From assembly GCA_964036155.1 (NCBI GenBank), contig OZ038422.1:24699201-24763200 (forward strand): 64,000 nucleotides of DNA. The letters are read 5' to 3'. Of this stretch, positions 59,201-64,000 are shown one piece after another. Each line of letters starts with the position of its first letter. Position 1 is the stretch's first letter. The position numbers were made by a program, and so were the translations under genes. Under the pieces are notes generated by a model. It had not been told where the DNA came from. It searched no databases and worked only from the letters and a program-made list of their open reading frames with translations. The DNA is from Diploscapter coronatus. Lineage: Eukaryota; Nematoda; Chromadorea; Rhabditida; Rhabditidae.

Positions 59201-62200
59201 CATTATCAGAGCCCTCCAACATGCCTCCGACATAAGCGTCGAGGCTTCCGATATCTCCATTATATAGAGATGCTAGGTCGTCGAACATCTGAACATGGTT
59301 TCATGATCTCTCATGTTTCATTGCAAATTAGGATCAAAATTTATTTAAACACGATAATGATTGATAAACCCGTTGATGACGAAATTAGTTTTTTTTTTTT
59401 AAATACAATTAAATTTTAACCAGAACGACGAGTAATTATGTCTCGGTGAGTGTGGTATTCGTAATAAAAAATATTTTAAAAATAATTCCGAACCTTCGAA
59501 TTATTAGAGTATTGCTGTGGATTGATTTCATGCCAGTCTCTCGTCGCCAGACCGAACGTTCTTCTCATCGTGTTGTACGAAGGCAGACCGTTGTCTCTTC
59601 CCCTCATAATTGAGGACGATACGACGTCTAATCGAGTGAAGTGCATGGGACCGAAGATGTAATCTCAAATATTCAATTTTAAAATATATGATAGCTTTAA
59701 TAGAAGACTCTTGACTAAATATAAAGCACATGAGTCTTCTAATAAATATGAGTGGCTTAGAGATATGCGATTTTTAAACTCATACCTCTCAAGTCCTCAA
59801 CCACAACGTTATCATCAGCTTCAGCAATTTGCGAGGCCATTCCCAGAATGATCTCATCAACAGAATATTCCCTCACGATGTCCTGCGCGTTCCACCTATT
59901 ATTTCGAAATTATATGGACATTTTGAGTGATGCTACCAATTCTGACATAGACGAAGAGCGGGATACCCTCCGACTTCATTGCGGAACTCACATTCGTGAC
60001 CGCGTTTTCGCAAGAGCATCGCTGGTGGTACCTAATAAGATGGGAATTATTGAATATTGTGAACAAGGACGAGCGGGAGTGGCATTTTTCTTTGTGGTAG
60101 AGTTATCGTTTATCGCGGTGCTCCTTTCAGTTTTGCGATAACATTAAAGTTATGAAAACTACTCTAAAAAGTGCGTTTACGGTATTTTTCGTTAAATAAC
60201 GCGTTATTGCCGCTCGTACTTGATCGTAAAGTTTAGTATTTACAGATTTCAAGAATATCAGTGGATAATTGAAGATATTTATAGTGTGGGTGATTCATAA
60301 TGAAATGAATACGAATATTTTCGACAAGTTTCAAAAATTTTCCGAACTTTTTAAAAAAAATTCTCGAGGTTATTCTTTTCATCTAACTACTTAAAACTTA
60401 CAATCGAATGTGGAAATCGGAATGCTGCTGCGGAAAATGCGTGCGATATTCCGGGAGGTACGTGAGGCATGTATTTGTTGTATGGAGAGATAGTCACGCC
60501 TTCGCCAAGAAGGGCAGGTAGGAAGTCGTACAAGATGATCTTCTGAAATTATAACCGGACATAATCGGCTGTTTTAATCTAATAAATATTTTCTCAATTT
60601 TACGTTAATTTTAGCCCTAGAACTAGGTCGTTTATGATGTTGGTACCTGAAGAACAGCGATCAAGAATCGTCTGGCAGCTTGGAAAACTTCTTCGTCAGT
60701 CCAATCAGGGTGGGCCGTTTGGATTCTGGAATTTGAAGGTGTAAATTATGGGCTGAGACAGAAGAACTACCGATCAGCCTGAATGTTGTGCCACCGATAG
60801 AGAATCAGCCCGAACGAGAGAAGGCCGGGGTTTTCGTTGACTCGGGAATCACCGAGGACTGAATTTTTAGATAATTTGATTCTGTGTAGCGGAAAAAAGT
60901 CGAAAGCTTAAAGATTCGGGCTTGTTATTCGATGTTGTAAAACTTTGAACCTTTTCATGTTTGAATAGCCCGAGTCTCGCCTCGAAACTACAACACTGTT
61001 CTTCCAAAATAATGTGATAAACTTTTAAAACGTTTAATTGATCACATCCGAAATGCAACTTACTAAACAACCGATCCGGACTCATAAGCCTATGAATCTG
61101 CGGAGGAGGGGGATTGTTCAGAGGAATATGTGGATTGTTGAACGGAGGATACCCGGGCATCGGTCCTTCGAGGAGTCGACCGTTTTTGAACGACCTCTGC
61201 GTTGCCACCCAAGGTTCCTGCGTACTGTAGATGAACGAAGCGTCTATCCACGCGGTGCGTTCGTTGATCTAGAAACTTTCGTTTTTACCGAATTAGGCAA
61301 GTTTTCCTTTTATTACAATGCATAGAGGCTCCCTTTTTGTTCTCATGGTTTAAGTAAATTGGTTCAATGGAAATTTTATCCGAAAAATGACTCGTCATAT
61401 CTTACCTGTTCTCTAGGAGAATTGAACCCATGCCCGGTCTCTTTGTCGTATCGAGCTCTAGAGAACGGGATCGCGGTTTCACCTTCGCAATTTACATCAA
61501 AAACTGGATCACATCTTGGCACTGGGATCTTCTCGATTTCCAGAGGACACCCAACGCTGGTTGATGCCATGATTTCATAGGCTACGACTTGGCCTAAAAA
61601 TAAACATTTGTAGGATTATCAACTAGCATAATTAGAGCAATTATGCTGATAATAAATTATATGAAGGAGAAGAACCCATCTCGTTGCCATTAAAAAGCTA
61701 TTATCAGCGATTATTTTCCTTGAAACATCATTTTAAATAACTCACTGAAAAACGCCAACATCGTCGTCATGTTCCGCTTGTTCGGAATTCCCGATGGTCC
61801 TATAATAATATTTAATTAACCTACTTATCTCTTTAGTTACCTTTGAAAACGAGATCCGAGATTATCCTGGCAGATGGTAGGCTGTTGTTCATCATGTAAA
61901 CTCCATCTTTGTAATTCGAAGGCGCATCTCGGTGAAGACGACTACCTAATTTTTAATATGCTAACTTAGGTACAAGTTTTTCTTCGTACCCGCGGTACCC
62001 CAATCCGGATTAGCTAAATTATTGTACCATCCATCGTATCTTTGGAATTCTTGGGTTCGAGATAGACCTAAATTTTGAAACTTTTGCTGATATTTCATAA
62101 ATTATAACTTTTTTTCTAATTTATTCTGATGGACAAAGTCGAGATATCTTTGCAGCATTTTTTGTCCAAATTTAATGTTTGCTTTAGAGTATGAGTAAGA

Positions 62201-62608
62201 CCGGTATCAATTTACCCGCATTTTCTATAGCCTTCTGTTCTAGACAATCATATTTCGCTGCGCACTCAAATACTCGTAAAGATCAGAGGTAGGTTGGACA
62301 CAAAAATCCGCGCGACAATATTTGAGGTTCGTTGAGTAATCGAAAAATGAGTTTGTCAATAGTAGAAAATTGAATGCTAGTCTACCAAAATGGTAATATT
62401 TGCCGAGTTCTGTGGGGGAGTCAGTTTTCTCAGCACTTGTAAAGCAATTTGGAACTTCTTGAACAATTTTGGAGGGTATTGATTTTTGAAGTAAAGATTT
62501 TTAAGGTCTGTTAAATGCACATCATTTTTTCAAAATGTTGTTACCTTGAGCATAATTCAAATAGAATATTAGAAGCACAGTAGCCCAGCGCCCGATGGGC
62601 CGAATCAT
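53297..62608 (-). CDS. duox: Dual oxidase (BLI-3-like)
   Basis: About 30 small exons; the first sixteen I traced in frame are 62545-62608, 61990-62067, 61841-61945, 61746-61799, 61406-61593, 61064-61268, 60771-60858, 60647-60725, 60402-60542, 59937-60031, 59786-59895, 59494-59663, 59137-59288, 58909-59035, 58821-58865 and 58667-58778. The order is: signal peptide (RWATVLLIFYLNYAQ), peroxidase-like ectodomain (QRYDGWYNNLANPDWG, ILGMASQIAEADDNVVVEDL, FWRNGDPCPQP), a membrane helix, two EF-hands (second loop DVNGDGKVNRTE), a ferric-reductase-type membrane domain (VHTVGHCVNFYHV, LTHLLNIAFYALTLLHG), and FAD and NADPH sites (GAGIGVTPYAS, WVCPSHRNYEW, GVFSCGP). It makes H2O2 at the cell surface; nematode BLI-3 supports tyrosine cross-linking of cuticle. 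The stop is at 53297-53299. The junction near 58470 is unresolved. Confidence 0.93.
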
Positions 62609-64000
62609 TGAAATTTTGACGAGAGGTCCGTAGAACCTGCAGATTACGGTACCTGAAATTTAAATTTAGGAAAGAATGAAAATAGGATTTTCTAATATCT
62701 AAGGGAAACGCGGAGTACATAAATAGTCTCATAGCACAAGCAGTTTAAATGTTGAAACATAACTCCGAAAGAAAATTAAAAGACTGAGTGAATTAAGAGT
62801 TAACATAATTTTATGATTAATACATTAGCAGGAGAAGTGAGAATTGAATGCTTATTTACTGGCAAATATGCTTAAATTTTAAAACATAACTAAAAAATTT
62901 CTCAAGAATGCAAATTTAACAACGTTTCGACGGCACTTCAAATAATCACCAGCAAGCGCTTGAAGCGCGAAGGAAAGCTAATGAAAAATCGATATTTACG
63001 TTATGCAATGTAACTGAAGAGATCGTATCAAATTGAAGAGGGTTAAGGTTAGAAAAATATGATTGAAAATAGGAGAATTAGGGAGTAAAGGAAGAAAAAT
63101 AGTAAAAGAAATTAAGAGAAAATAAGAGTCAGGTAAACTGAATCGGTAAAATATCGACTGAAGTTGTAAAAATCGAAGGGGCAAATTTCGCGAGAGGAGT
63201 AATAGTTCGAAACCTCAGAAAAAACATCGCAAAATTTACGACGATTGCAAATTACTCGGAGTCTCTACAGAAGGCAATGATGAAAGATAGAATAGTAGGG
63301 TTGTGTTTTTTTTTTCTATTTTTACCAAGACAAGGTCAAATTTTCAGAAATCTCATTATCGTTTATAGATGGATGGATAGGCAATTAGGCTAGTGGATCT
63401 AAAATGAGGTAAAAATAACAATGGGATAGTGTAAAGTTTTACGCGGATTTGAATGATAAGCTTCGAGGAAATTTAAAATATAAGATAGTTTACGAAGAAC
63501 TATTAGGCACACAGTTATAGCAGCATTTATTATTGAAAACATGAATTTAAAGCTATGTAAGTTTCAAGAAGTTGCAAATCATGAAATACTCGACTGATGT
63601 TTCGGTATGAAACAGTGATCAACTTCCGTTAAATCAGTATTTGACAAATTTAGCGATTCGTTAAAATTTAGGCGGACTTTGAAAAACTCGGAAACCGGAA
63701 TTGCGGATCCCGATTTTTCGATTTCGAATTTTATTGAGATAGACAAACTTCGCCTGAAGTTAGCTAAATGAACAAATTCAACAAATTGAGCCTAGAGGGA
63801 CGAGAGTGAAGTACAGGTTATTCGAGTTTACTCAAAAGGGGCGGGGCTTGTGGAATCAAAAATTGAAATTTTCAAACATCAAATATCCAGAAATAACAGG
63901 CTAAATCAAGATGTCTCTAGCCACACGTTGAAAGGCATAACGGAAAAAGTGAATGATATGATAGAAACTAGATTTATAAACTGTAATGATAAAAAATTCT
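62609..64000. promoter_or_regulatory. Upstream region of the dual oxidase
   Basis: On the minus strand an acceptor-like ATTTCAG lies about 46 nt before the ATG, suggesting trans-splicing or a 5'-UTR intron. The remaining 1.3 kb is AT-rich without a gene. It probably includes the promoter, but I see no defined element. Confidence 0.4.

Noticed and set aside
59848..60141. Plus-strand frame of 97 codons within the dual oxidase
   Set aside because: Antisense across dual oxidase exons 10-11.
1..64000. CRISPR array, bacterial operons or phage modules
   Set aside because: The DNA is eukaryotic with spliced genes; no regularly spaced repeats or prokaryotic gene organisation.

Overview
The window looks like nematode nuclear DNA. 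It is AT-rich, and genes are broken into small exons by mostly 40-60 nt introns with the extended nematode-type acceptor (TTTTCAG or close). Several genes have such an acceptor directly before the ATG, as expected for spliced-leader trans-splicing. The gene content also fits: an ML-domain lipid-binding protein, a serpentine chemoreceptor, short secreted proteins and a BLI-3-like dual oxidase. I cannot name the species.

Layout. 0-14 kb: an AIG1/GIMAP-type GTPase gene (copy 1, +), then a dense block of fold-back transposons enclosing a decayed inverted GTPase copy (copy 2, -). This ends in a three-level nest (mariner inside a Tc1-like fold-back, with a further fold-back inside the mariner). 14.5-15.7 kb: a kelch-repeat gene (-) lacking the 5' exons of its relatives. 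16-28 kb: mostly repeats, including a hAT-type fold-back with 8-bp target duplications, a truncated RTE-like LINE, short interspersed repeats, tRNA-like SINE heads, a solo LTR-like unit and a near-perfect 1.1-kb palindrome. 28.4-30.2 kb: GTPase copy 3 (+), nearly identical to copy 1 over part of its length. 32-37 kb: a chemoreceptor gene (+) that seems to lack one exon and a small nuclease-like gene (+). 38-46 kb: a tandem duplication of a secreted kelch gene; a TTAA-type fold-back sits in the second unit and its empty site is visible in the first. 46.9-52.8 kb: four small genes (+) for an ML-domain protein, a cysteine-rich protein with a hydrophobic C-terminus and two unrecognised secreted helical proteins. 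53.3-62.6 kb: a dual oxidase gene (-) with peroxidase, EF-hand and NADPH oxidase regions. 62.6-64 kb: non-coding flank.

There is no operon-like pathway. The right third is a compact run of genes for secreted or membrane proteins. The left two thirds is an accessory, repeat-driven region in which GTPase and kelch genes have been copied, truncated and partly homogenised. The dual oxidase (H2O2 production and cuticle cross-linking) and the GTPases (a family linked to immunity in other organisms) are the functionally most interesting genes. No functional link between them can be read from the sequence.
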